In this document: in pieces, positions 11,740-22,126 of the stretch
How positions within the stretch are numbered: position 1 is the stretch's first letter
Layout of the letters: every line of letters begins with the position of its first letter
Source: Allium sativum
Taxonomy: Eukaryota; Streptophyta; Magnoliopsida; Asparagales; Amaryllidaceae
NCBI GenBank assembly: GCA_030737875.1
Contig: CM060918.1
Location: forward strand, 770,282,552-770,346,551
Direction of reading: 5' to 3'
Length of the DNA: 64,000 nt
Program-made: the position numbers and the translations under genes
Notes under the pieces: model-generated
Databases searched by the model: none
Told to the model about the DNA's origin: nothing
Seen by the model: only the letters and a program-made list of their open reading frames with translations

Positions 11740-12535
11740 TAGCTAATTCAAATGACCATTGGATTTAGCATAAAATAATTGAACATTTAAATTTCAAACT
11801 CCTTTCTAAAATTTCTAAGCTAGATATAGTAAGACGACTCCCTAAAATGGATTTTAAAATAGGAAGTGTATGTGATGTCTATCTACTAGGAAAACTAAGA
11901 AAAAGTTCATTTAAACTAAAAGATAAGATTTCTACTTAAAAACCTCTAGAGTTACTTCGTATGGATTTATTTATTCCATGTTAAACTCAGTCAATAAATC
12001 ATAGTAGATATGTTTTTGTAATTATCGATGATTATTCTAGATACACCTGAACTCTATTTCTCAAACATAAAAGTGATGCTTTTGATATTTTTTAAACATT
12101 GCGAAAAGAATTCAAAATCTATTTTCTTTAAAAATCAAAACTATACGTAGTGATCATAGTGGAGAATGTGAAAATGGAAATTTTGAGAATTTCTGTAAAA
12201 AAAAGGAATTACTCATAATTTCTTATTTCCATAAACTCCACAACAAAATGGAGTAGTTGAGCATAAGAATAGAACGATTCAAGAGAGTGTTAGAACTATG
12301 CTTTCGTATAGTAAATTGCTAAGAAAATTTTAGGCTGAAGCAGTTACTACAGCTTGCTATATCTTGAACAGAATTTTAATCAGACCACTAACCAACAAAA
12401 TACCATATGAACTTCTTCACAATAAGAAACCAAGAGTATTTTATTTTGGAGTTTTCGATAGAGAATATTTTATTTTAAACACCAAAGAAAATTTTGATAA
12501 ATTTGATTCTAATTAAATCAGATAAAGGAATTTTT
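11740..12535 (+). pseudogene. Copia integrase remnant
   Basis: Readable pieces in shifting frames are a gag-pre-integrase end, LELLRMDLF followed by SRYVFVIIDDYSRYT (integrase core around the first and second acidic positions, about 11947-12050), IRSDHSGEC at about 12140 and PQQNGVVEHKNRTIQE at about 12240-12290. These are the hallmark core motifs of copia integrases, which insert the cDNA. At least four stops and one or more frameshifts interrupt the reading frame. Confidence 0.88.
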
Positions 12536-12810
12536 ATAGGATATTCAAATAGAAGTAAAGCCTACAAAGATTTCAACTTACAAACTAACACTATTAAAGA
12601 AACAATGCAGGTATTTTTGATGAAAATTATAGAGATATTGGTCATATAAATAGTGAAGAAAATTTTAATAGTGAAAATAATGAATCAAATGAGATAAGTT
12701 GTGAAATCAATCAACCTAATAAAAGAATCATACTTCTAAAAAATCATCCTATAGAAAATATATTAGGGAATATCGAACCTATAGTTAAAACTGGAAATTA
12801 ATTAAATAAA

Positions 12811-13480
12811 ATGAATAATGTAACTTTTGTATCAACTATTGAACCTAAAAATCCAAAGGAAGCATCATATGATGATTCATGGATACTTGCTAAGGAAGAA
12901 GAATTGAACCAATTTACTAGAAATGATGTTTGGGAACTTATTTCTAGACCTAAGGATAAAACGATAATAGGAACTAAATGGGTTTATAAAAATAAAATCA
13001 TGAACTTGGTGAGATCATCAGAAATAAAGATCGGTTAGTTGCAGGAGGTTTTTGTAAAGAAGAAGGGATAGATTTTGATGAAACCTTTGCACAAGAATAG
13101 AAGCTATAATAATTCTACTTGCTTTTGCTAATCGTAATAATTTCAAATGAATGTAAAAAAATGCATTTTTAGATGGTTTGGTTAAAGAAGATGTTTAGTT
13201 GAATAACCATCATTATTTGAAGATTTTCTTTTCCAAACCATTTACAAACTAAAGAAAGCTCTATATGTATAAAACAAGCTCCTAGAGCCTGGTATGATAG
13301 ACTAAGATCTTATTTATTTCAAAAATAAAATAAAATTGGTAAAGTAGATAATACTTTCTTATGAAAAGAATAAAAATGATATTCAATTAATACAAATCTA
13401 TGTAGATGATATTATTTTTGGATCAACAAATAATAAATTGAATCAAGAATTTTCTGAGATAATGAAAAGGAATTTTAAAC
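12811..13480 (+). pseudogene. Copia reverse transcriptase remnant
   Basis: The start is well preserved: EPKNPKEASYDDSWILAKEE, then NDVWELISRPKDKTIIGTKW, the typical N-terminal RT motif of copia pol. Sequence after 13038 is frameshifted. The catalytic motif is visible as QIYVDDIIFGSTNN around 13391-13432, with both aspartates of YVDD intact. Internal deletions have removed part of the palm. It would copy element RNA into DNA, but this copy is broken. Confidence 0.9.
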
Positions 13481-13487
13481 GAGTCAT

Positions 13488-14349
13488 ATGGGAGAACTCT
13501 CTTTCTTTTTAGGATTACAAATAAAACAATTAAATAATGGTATTTTTATTAATCATGAAAAATATGCTAGGGATTTAATTAATAATTTTAATATGACTAA
13601 TGCCTGTGGAAAACCCACTCCCATGGCAACAAATGAAGCTTTAAGCAAAGATGACTCATCAAAAAACATAGATCAAAAATTATATAGAGGCACCAGAGGT
13701 TCATTACTATATGTAACTGCAAATAGACCAAAGATAACGCATAGTGTCTGTCTTTGCACAAGATATCAATTTGAGCCTAAGGAAACTCATTTAAAAGTTG
13801 TAAAACATATTCTAAGATATGTCAAACATACATTAGACTTTGGTTTATTTTACCCTAAAAATGTTTCATTTAATTTAATTTCTTATTGTGATGCTGACTA
13901 TGTCAGTTGTAAATCAGGCCGAAAAAGTACAAGTGGAACTTGTCACTTTTTAGGACATTCTCTGGTCTCTTGCTTAAGTAAAAAATAAAAATACCATACC
14001 CTTTTCAACAACTAAACCAGAATACATCTCTACTACATCGGGTTGTTCTTAAGTAATCTATACGCAAAAAATTCTACAAGAATTTGGATTAAATACAACT
14101 AAATCACTAGTTTATTGTGATAATACTAGTGCAATAAATTTATCTAAGAATCTTACTCATCATGCTAGAACTAAACACATTGATGTTAGACATCATTTTC
14201 TTAGAGATAATGTAAGTAAAGAAAATATTTCACTAGAATTTATTAAAATTGAAAATCAACATGCAAATATTTTAACTAAACCCTTCAATGGAGCAAGGTT
14301 TACTAAATTAAAAAGAGAAATAGGTATTTGTCCATTAATCAAAATATAA
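13488..14349 (+). pseudogene. Copia RT thumb and RNase H remnant
   Basis: A 166-codon frame starts MGELSFFLGLQIKQ, contains GSLLYVTANRPKI and the RNase H start SYCDADYVSCKSGRKSTSGT. After a stop and frame change at 13988 the reading resumes with STTKPEYIS, VYCDNTSAINLSKN, HARTKHIDVRHHFLRD and ILTKPF to a TAA near 14349. These are consecutive copia RNase H motifs; the RNase H removes the RNA strand during reverse transcription. The two conserved aspartates (CDAD, YCDN) are present but the frame is broken. Confidence 0.9.
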
Positions 14350-14788
14350 TAACTATATATATTAATATATATTAAAAAATCAAAAGAAAAATAAAAAAAA
14401 TTCAAAATTCACATATATATGTCAATATGTATTACCCTCCACGTCGACATATAACAGACAATTTTAAACATCAAAGTTCCCTCCAAAATCATTTTTTATA
14501 CTTATTTAAACTTCTTAATTCGAAATTTCATGTCTCTTCACTCATTTTCCTCTGTAAAAAAAATTATGAAAACAATAAATTAATGGCCTACTTATCGAAT
14601 ATCAATAAAAACATCCTTTCTTTCATCCGCTCAAGGACCATTTCAACATACTATGCTTGTGATAAAAGTGGAAGAATCTATGAAGGATTCTGTACAAATA
14701 CTCGCTGAAATCCAACAAATGCAACTATGAATGGCCAAGGAACACGAGAAGCAAGGAAAAATCATTAGGAATATATAGAAATTCTTAA

Positions 14789-15073
14789 TGGATAGTCATT
14801 TTAACCCAATCATTTGAAGATGATTCGTCTGATATCCATTTTCATAATCCTACGGAAGATGAAGAAGAAATAGTAGTAGAAGAAGATGTTCAGATGGAAG
14901 AAGGCGATCGAGTCATATGCGTTGGCAAAGTATGTTTTGATAAGGATGGTAATGTAACTGAACAAAATGGAGAATTTTGTCTTCATTATCCAAATTGTCC
15001 AATTCATAAAACACCCATTGTCAAAAACAGACATCAGAAAGACTATCTGTATTCGAAAATGTTCGTTGTATAG
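14789..15073 (+). pseudogene. Frame downstream of copia pol, unknown function
   Basis: An uninterrupted frame of about 94 codons runs between a TAA at 14786 and the TAG at 15071-15073. It has no ATG near its start (first ATG near 14895). It reads EDDSSDIHFHNPTEDEEEIV, then an acidic run, then a Cys/His-containing tail (GEFCLHYPNCPIHKTPIV). A coiled-coil-like piece lies upstream in another frame (IKVEESMKDSVQI, MAKEHEKQGKIIRN). Its position after RNase H and before the polypurine tract fits an extra 3' ORF as in some copia lineages. No homology is recognised with confidence. Confidence 0.4.
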
Positions 15074-15239
15074 TTTAAATTATGTTCATAAATGTTTAAT
15101 TGTATAACTAAGTACTCATTGTATAGTATCATATATAAAGTAACAATAAAGTTTAGTTTAATTATATCTTCTTGATTTAATCTCTATTTTACTAACTTTA
15201 ACGGTGCCATAGTTCTAGGGGGAGTATTAGAGTCATTTT

Positions 15240-15475
15240 TTTAGTCTGATTAAGTCTTACATTAGTTTAAGGGGGAGTATTATAGATTAAACATAGGTAT
15301 ATAGTTTTTGTTGATGACAAAGGGAGTGAATTATAAAATAGGGTTTGGATTAAGCAGGAGTTAGTATTTTCAGAAGGAGTTGTTGTAGTTATGGGGAGTA
15401 ACTGAAGAATCAAGATATTAGGTAAGTATATTTTATAAACAAAGGTTGTCGTCATTAAAAAGGGGGAGATTAATT
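15240..15475 (+). other. Polypurine tract region of element E
   Basis: Three G-rich tracts occur (ttagaagggggag-like at about 15205, 15270 and aaaaagggggagatt at about 15457). The last two are each followed by the same ttataaaatagggtttgg/cttag sequence. The region gttgatgacaaagggagt is typical of the copia 3' end. The expected 3' LTR does not follow. Confidence 0.55.
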
Positions 15476-16423
15476 ATAAAATAGGGCTTAGATTATATGT
15501 GGCCTCAGCCTAAGACCCACCCTAATAAAGAGCATTACCGAGTAATACTATCTATTAAGGCGGAGAATAGAGCTGGTTAGGAGTGACCATTCGTAATCTT
15601 GTATTAAACAAGGCCTAAGTTTGTTTGTCGATATGTGCACTATTTTTTTCATCTGTGGTTCGACATACTTATTAGTTACTTAATACAACACTACGATGGC
15701 AACATGATCAGTTATAAACAAGACAGATACAACATAATAATCCACATATTACAGAACAGAACACAGTCACAAATACATATCTATACATACATCAGGTACA
15801 ATACAAATAATACACATAATTGCATCCAACATAATAATATATACATCAAAAGGTGTCTAGCACACAACCCAAGTACAAAACTGAACATGCAAAAAAGAGC
15901 TAAACAAAGAGAGTCATCCAGGAGTAAAGCTAAGCTGCAAAGGGACTATCTTTTGAATTACCTGCAAGAACTCGGTCTGACCCGAGAATTAACACACATA
16001 GGTCAGTCTATTTGTAATATTAGAACATAAATAGTAATAATTATAATACACAAAGGTGATATTCTCTTATAAAAATGCTACAACGTGAATAACTCTACGT
16101 CGCAAATCCTACTGAATTACACAAGTGAACGACTTTAAAGGATCTAGGAGTCGTGGACTCCGAGATGGATTAAACACGGAAGCAACACATCAATGAGGTG
16201 CACAAATTGCCTCAAGCGATAACTAGTAAACTCGTTTATGAGTTTATTCACAAGAATAGAATGCTACGTGGAATATCATCAATCGTAATGGATAAGAATC
16301 AACTTAACTGCGCAATTGGATCAAAACACCTTACCTCAACAACCAAAGCACACAACTGGATCCTAACCCCAAAGCTACACAAACAACATCAATGAGGAGA
16401 TTAATTTGCCAAGTTCTATAATT

Positions 16424-16731
16424 TTGGATCTACACAGGATACAGTTTGGATCTACCCAAACAACACATATTTGGATATACCCAGAGTTTTTGATCTCCTA
16501 GAGTTATAATATTTGGATCTACCCAGAAATCGCAATGTTTGGATCTACCCAGGATTGGTCGTATTATTTTGGATCTACCCAGGATTACATGTGTTGAATC
16601 TACTTAGAATTTCAACAATGATATTGGATATACCCAGAATCACAACGTAGTATTGGATCTACCCAGAAGTACAGCTGTTGGATTTACCCAAACGATAATA
16701 GAATATTGGACCTCCTAAAATCACAGCATAA
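16424..16731. repeat. Degenerate array of a TTGGATCTACCCAG motif, about 12 copies
   Basis: The core ttggatctacccaga recurs about 12 times (for example near 16446, 16511, 16568, 16652) with irregular spacing of roughly 22-36 bases and non-conserved spacers. Variants include ggatatacccag and gaatctacttag. Irregular spacing separates it from an ordinary minisatellite and suggests repeated binding sites or very old tandem decay. Confidence 0.85.
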
Positions 16732-17534
16732 TTGACCGAAAGGTCTAGCATTGGCAATAACAATGAGATATGTCATAGACTTCCAAGTAGTAACTTAAAA
16801 AGCAAAATCAATGCATCTCATATCGCACGTTTCACTAATCAATTTACTACAATTTAGTCTATTCCACACTAGAAACCACAAGAATAACATTAATACTCCA
16901 CAAAGGAAAATAACAAATTGTTTCAATTGACAAGTCTTGAAATTGACCGTTATTATATACCATCGTGTTTCATACCACGAGCTTTACAATATTTTTTAAT
17001 TGCAATCACGTCTTCTCGAAAGGTGCAATAGTGCGTGTGTTTGTATGTTTTTATAGTAAATATTTTTAGAGAAAAACAGGTTATAAAACATTTGTCCGAA
17101 AAATATATGAAATCACTATCTTTGAAATCAATCCCTCTATAGCGGGGATAATATAGATTATTCCTAAATAAATTATTTGAAGATATATAATTAGCTATTG
17201 AGAATTGAAAATCATTTGGAAGATATTTAATTGAAAAAATTATTAAAACATGTACAAAGATGACAATATTCAACGAGATCACACCATCGATTTTTACTCA
17301 AAACGACATCAATTCGATAATACGAATCATAGTTATATATGGATTTGCTAAAAATTATTGCCATTTACATGGCGATCACCAATACCAACAGTATGAAAAA
17401 CTTTTTCAAGTTTTTTGGAAACAACAAATGCAACAACATGAAGTAAAACACAAGATAGTAGACAAAATCCGCAGTTTGAGCTAGCAAACGACAACATATT
17501 TAAAACACTCTTAAAAAAAGTTGTTGTATATAAT

Positions 17535-17724
17535 TCAGGATTTTTGGAATGATTAAGATAATCGAATTCTAGTGTACGGTTCAAAAGTTATGGCCAGTTT
17601 ACTAAGAATCTCAAACTCATCTTGTCACTCTGTACTCGATAGGACAACGACAAACAATCACAATTTAGCTTAGAAACTTCAAAATCAGGAAAAATGAGTA
17701 TAATCAAAGTTTTAGCTTAATTTA
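17535..17724 (-). repeat. First ~190-bp repeat unit, cut by element B
   Basis: The block (tttttggaatgattaagat..., caaaagttatggcc..., cttagaaacttcaaaatc) is a copy of the repeat unit tandemly arrayed at 39365-40200. It breaks off at 17724 where element B begins. Confidence 0.88.
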
Positions 17725-20108
17725 TGTAACAACACGAATTCCGACAGACCGATTTTTTTTTAAATTCTAATCTATCGAAACTCGTGTTGGTTTGTTTTGC
17801 TATCCTGCAGAAAAGACAGAGACATAAAATATGTCAGAGCTCAAAAAATATCTCACAGCGGAATGGATAAAATATAATGTAATCAAAATATAGCTTTACC
17901 ATAGCAATAATACTGCCTTACCAGTATCCAAAGTTATCATGTCTCTCCCACAAATCTAACCTGCGAGTATGTGATGAGGAGGGGGTCAGAACACAAGTTC
18001 TGGTGACTGGATTTAAACTATATACTTTGGGTAATCCTACATATACCGTTCAATCACATTTTCTTATTTATTAGGTTACTTGGGTTAACAGCACTCAAGG
18101 CTTACACACACGTCCTACCCATTTACTTCCCAGTGGATTAACCTAATACAGTATATATGCAGCTACCCTCCCCTAATATTGAGGTACTCCCCATGGTACC
18201 CCACTCACACGGTATCCACCATAATTTCATAGAAATAAACGCAGTCTCTCATCCTATGCCAGAGTGACGTACGGATCTCTACATAACATTGTTACATTCC
18301 GCATATATCTTTCATTACTATGCTATGTAAACGTACGGACTGCCATCGTTGATCGAATCAGATTCCATAGCAGAGTAATGCCCTCAAGTCTACGATACAC
18401 CACCCAGAGCCGATATGCATGTATCTAGACTTTCCCACGTACGTATCGTCAATCGTATTCGATGCCTTAACTCACGTAATGTGATCCGGGTTCTGTGGCA
18501 GGGCTATACAAGAAACATGGAACTTGGTCAGGAGCTTTTCCGTATCTGTATAGGCCCGTCTTTAAGAGCCTCTAAATACATATATACCTAGGGTCTGTTT
18601 TTCATGGTAGCTATGGCCCCTCCTCAGCCCCTCCCTCAACTAGTAAAGAATACAAGAGCTAAGCAACTTGCCCCTAATAAACAATCTAAACATCCAGTTG
18701 GTGTCTCCCCTCAACAGCCGTAACCCGATAGTGAAAGGTGAATGGTCTACTGGGTTTAACTCTAGTCTTTTCGCATCCCACGGACTGCCGATGATGGGTA
18801 CCTGGCGATCTACTATCTTTGTTGGTCCTGACCTCTACATCCCCATTGAGGCGGCTGCCGAATCACCCTAGTGTCACCATGTCACAGCATTCTGACTAAA
18901 AAGCTACTTTTGTAGTCAAGGCCCACCCACCTGGTAGTTACGCGCAGACCCAATCTCAGAGAGCATAGTCTAAACATCTGCCACCACACAGAGGACTACC
19001 AGAAGCACCTTACGTACCTTAGGAAGCCGTGTGCTTCCCCTTCCAGTACTTCGGAGCCGACAGAATAATCAGATAAACGTACACTCCCCTCGTGCCTCAT
19101 GACACCACGCTGATTTACCCCGTTGGGATATTCACCCTCAAACGTGCGGACTGGTCCAAGCGCCTCATTTTAATATGTTATTAGACCCTGTGTCTGAAAA
19201 TTCTTTTATGCACTTGGCTTACCTCATCAGGTTTCCATTTAACTTTGTTATTCACCTTTCACATTGAATTCTTAATCAAGTTACCAAGTTCCTCTCGCTT
19301 ATTAATTTCAATCATATAACTTAACCCATTTAAGTTTATTAATATGCCCACAACATGTTATTCTTTAAATTGTGATCCAAAGTCTGTAATCCACAATCCC
19401 TTTATACTCTTGTTTGATTTCACAGTTACAATAACATGTTCTACTTAATATGTAATTAAGTATATCTCTATTTACATGTTTTCTATTTAACATGTCACTT
19501 ATCATTTATGATTAAATATAACTTATTTATTTCATAAGTTTGCCTCACTCTTTCCTATTTAATCATAATTCCATCTTACACTTTCACTACAACTTATCGT
19601 TGATTACTTATTAACTTAGTTATCTTAACAAAGGTTCTCTAATAAGTCTCCTTTAGATTTATTATAACCTATGTTATAATTTTCCCTTGTCCCTAAGACA
19701 AGATTTAACATGTTATTCTTATCAGCATATTTCAAATTTCCAAGTTTTCAAATTACTTAATTTATAATTTAGCACAACTTCTTGCATTCCATAAATTTCC
19801 TCATTTGCTGATTACTTAATTTACAGTTAAGTACCATTCTTCTCATTACACAAGTTATCTCATTTTCTCACAAGTTTATTATAACCTAAGTTATAATATC
19901 CACTTGTCCCTAGGACAAGTCTACCTATTATATAACATTCTCATTAATGTAATTTATTCATAATAGGTTATTATCATTCTCCGTTCATTCCATTTCCTTT
20001 TACTGTTGTGTCTTTCATTCAATTCCATTTATCTCCATTAATTACAATTAATGATGTTTATCAGTCTTGCCATTTACATATTTATATATATGTTTATTTA
20101 CTAGACCT

Positions 20109-20320
20109 CTCACATTAAGCCTACACTTGTAGATGCTGGATTTGCCGGGCGGTTCCAGGCAGACTTCTTCCATAAGTTGACTTAACCTTGTGTCTTAGCA
20201 CCATTACATGTTTTATTTATGCACTTAGGCCCCTTACATTAGATTTACCACTTGTGGATGCTGGATATGCCGGGCGGTTCTGGGCAGACTTCTACCACAA
20301 GTGTAACCTAACCTCGTGTC
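20109..20320. promoter_or_regulatory. Paired hairpins with conserved GCCGGGCGG loop (B, 3' LTR)
   Basis: Two modules about 125 bp apart each carry complementary arms around a GC-rich loop. In the second, ttaccacttgtgg pairs with ccacaagtgtaa and the loop carries gatatgccgggcggttctgg. In the first the arms are acttgtagatg/cataagt with loop ggatttgccgggcggttcc. The same layout appears in element C with different stems. Confidence 0.75.
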
Positions 20321-21290
20321 TAAGCGCGATTACAGTTTCTTATTTACTGTAAATCTTCTATATAATCTAGGTATGTCTATTCTTTCAAATTTCCACTGTG
20401 ATTTATATTTTACATGTCATCATATTATGCCTATTTTATTTCATACATTATTTCTAACATATAATCAATTCTATTCCATCATAATTAATTAATCAGATAA
20501 TTGTTCAAATTTACCAATAAAATGCGATTGCCAAATCTTGTAATTTTTCTCAAATTCTACCGTTAATGGTCCAGGTACATAAATGTCTTATGTTAACATG
20601 GAATTGAAACAACAGTAACTACTACACATATTTTGACAAATTTTCCAACATATTAATATCTTAGCATATTAATATTCCAACATGTCATATTTATCACTTT
20701 AATCCTTTTAGAATACGCTTAAACATTTCAATGTATTATATTTAAACATGTCATAATAACATTTCAATACTTTTAGTTATTCTACCCAATTAACATTGTA
20801 CAATAACAGGGAATGTCAAACGATAATATATCATTATCTAAAATGATATAACTTAAATCCACCCACCTTATTTGCTTTTCAAATCCTGGATCTGGTCCAG
20901 ATCTAGCATTCCATAGTTTTCCCCTAATTGGATTCAGAACCTAACAACCATGGATTCATAGTTTTTACTGAAAGAAAAAGGGAAGAAAGAGGAAGAAAAT
21001 TGAATAGACCGGATCTAGAAAATTACCTCACTTTGCATTTGATTCTATTCCTTCAAATCTTGATTCAGAATTTTCCTAAACTAATTATCTGATTTTTCTG
21101 AAGAGATTTGAGGAGGAGAAAGAATGGCAGAGTTTAGGCGTTGTCTCAGAGAATGTGATATTTAGGCTAGGCTCTCCTAGCCTATTTGCAGGTGTTCAGG
21201 ATCTTATCGTGCACGCAGCACCGAGTCAGCATTGAACCTGGTTAAGAAAACGGTCCAGATACGTCAATGGATCTGCCCGGATCTGGGAGG

Positions 21291-21335
21291 TGTCGACCCC
21301 GGTGTCGACCTCCGCACAGGGGTGTCGGCCCCCCT
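21291..21335. repeat. GTCGAC motif pair in B LTR
   Basis: Two GTCGAC hexamers and one GTCGGC variant lie within 45 bp of GC-rich DNA in an AT-rich LTR. The equivalent in the other LTR is at about 38563-38582. Element C has larger clusters of the same hexamer. Confidence 0.7.
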
Positions 21336-21752
21336 GGGTCCCACGAATAGTTTAGGCGTAGAAATTTGATTTTCGAACTTTTGAATTTTCGAAATTTATT
21401 TGGCTGTTATATTCACATGAAATTTTCTTATACATATACAATTCTTCTAACGACCATTTTACGCGTATATATATATACGCACAACTTATGTTTGGTGTTC
21501 AAAATTCAAATGGTGTTGCACCGTTATTTGAGTCTTGCCATATTTCATTGATTCCAACCTTATCTTGAATTTTATCTCTTGTATACATATATTTCTACAC
21601 ATATATACATATATTCTCACAAATATATATATATATATACATTTTCTTTATTTCCTTATATGAGCGTTTATATCCTTACAAATTTTGAATTTGTATGCGT
21701 ACACATAGTTGTATGTTCTGTTGGCCTTCTCTAAAACAAAGATAAAAATTAT

Positions 21753-21825
21753 GTCGCCGACGGGGTTCGAACCCCCAACTTCTATGCTGCAAATCCAATG
21801 CCTTAACCAACTGAGCTATGATATC
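21753..21825 (-). ncRNA. tRNA-like sequence (tRNA-Cys-like) in B 3' LTR
   Basis: On the minus strand it reads CATAGCTCAGTTGG (a full Pol III A box) and, about 40 bases on, GGTTCGAACCCC (a full B box), followed within a few bases by a TTTTT terminator. The middle carries tttgcagc, which in a tRNA-Cys-like fold puts GCA in the anticodon. By eye it resembles plant tRNA-Cys, but the acceptor stem does not close (gatatca against cggcgac) and the anticodon stem is weak. I read it as a tRNA-derived sequence with an intact-looking internal promoter, not a working tRNA gene. Confidence 0.65.
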
Positions 21826-22111
21826 TTTTGTTAATAAGTTTAGAAACAATGGTAGTCATTGTTCTCCTTCTTTTACCTTATTTTCATGTTTTGCTATAAT
21901 ACTTCATTTAAAGGTATCTCTTTCATCTTAAATCAGTTTTCTGCAATCCATAGGTCTAAATTGACCAGAAAATCACCACGAACGCAATGATGCTAATCCC
22001 ATGGCCAAATTCTGGAAGCTCTTCAAATTTTTCTTTTTCTTAAATGTTTATGTCTATGCATATATATACATATATGCATTATTTAATTGTTATAAAATGC
22101 GAGGTGTTACA

Positions 22112-22126
22112 TTTTCCCACCCTTAC
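22112..22126 (-). other. Polypurine tract of element B
   Basis: The minus strand reads gtaagggtgggaaaa directly before the LTR start TGTAACACC. It is the plus-strand DNA primer site of a Ty3-gypsy-type element. Confidence 0.9.

Larger units (their letters stand above)
11135..15475 (+). mobile_element. Element E: decayed Ty1-copia retrotransposon interior
   Basis: The internal domains appear in the Ty1-copia order: protease, integrase, reverse transcriptase, RNase H. Gag is almost entirely deleted (only a short MSSSPLIHEF-like start after 11230). Repeated frameshifts and stops show it is dead. After RNase H there is about 1.1 kb more before a polypurine tract near 15460, including a conserved-looking frame at 14789-15073, an arrangement reminiscent of copia lineages with an extra 3' ORF. 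The left edge of A begins somewhere around 15660; the 3' LTR of E is missing or unrecognisable. Confidence 0.85.
15660..17724 (-). repeat. Element A LTR, left portion (3' LTR, minus strand)
   Basis: This is the far (U5) part of an old Ty3-gypsy LTR whose other half resumes at 39365 after element B. The continuity is shown by the ~190-bp repeat unit cut by B. The left boundary is uncertain because the second LTR of A is not in the window; 15476-15660 may belong to E or to A. Apart from the motif array at 16424-16731 and the repeat unit at 17535, I see no coding or RNA feature here. Confidence 0.6.
17725..22111 (-). repeat. 3' LTR of element B
   Basis: 4387 bp, bounded by TG...CA and adjoining the polypurine tract at 22112. 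It contains the hairpin pair (20109-20320), a GTCGAC motif pair (21291-21309) and a tRNA-like unit (21753-21825). Small open frames within it are not coding. Confidence 0.93.

Noticed and set aside
21753..21825. Functional nuclear tRNA gene
   Set aside because: The acceptor stem does not pair and the anticodon stem is weak, so I list it as tRNA-like only.
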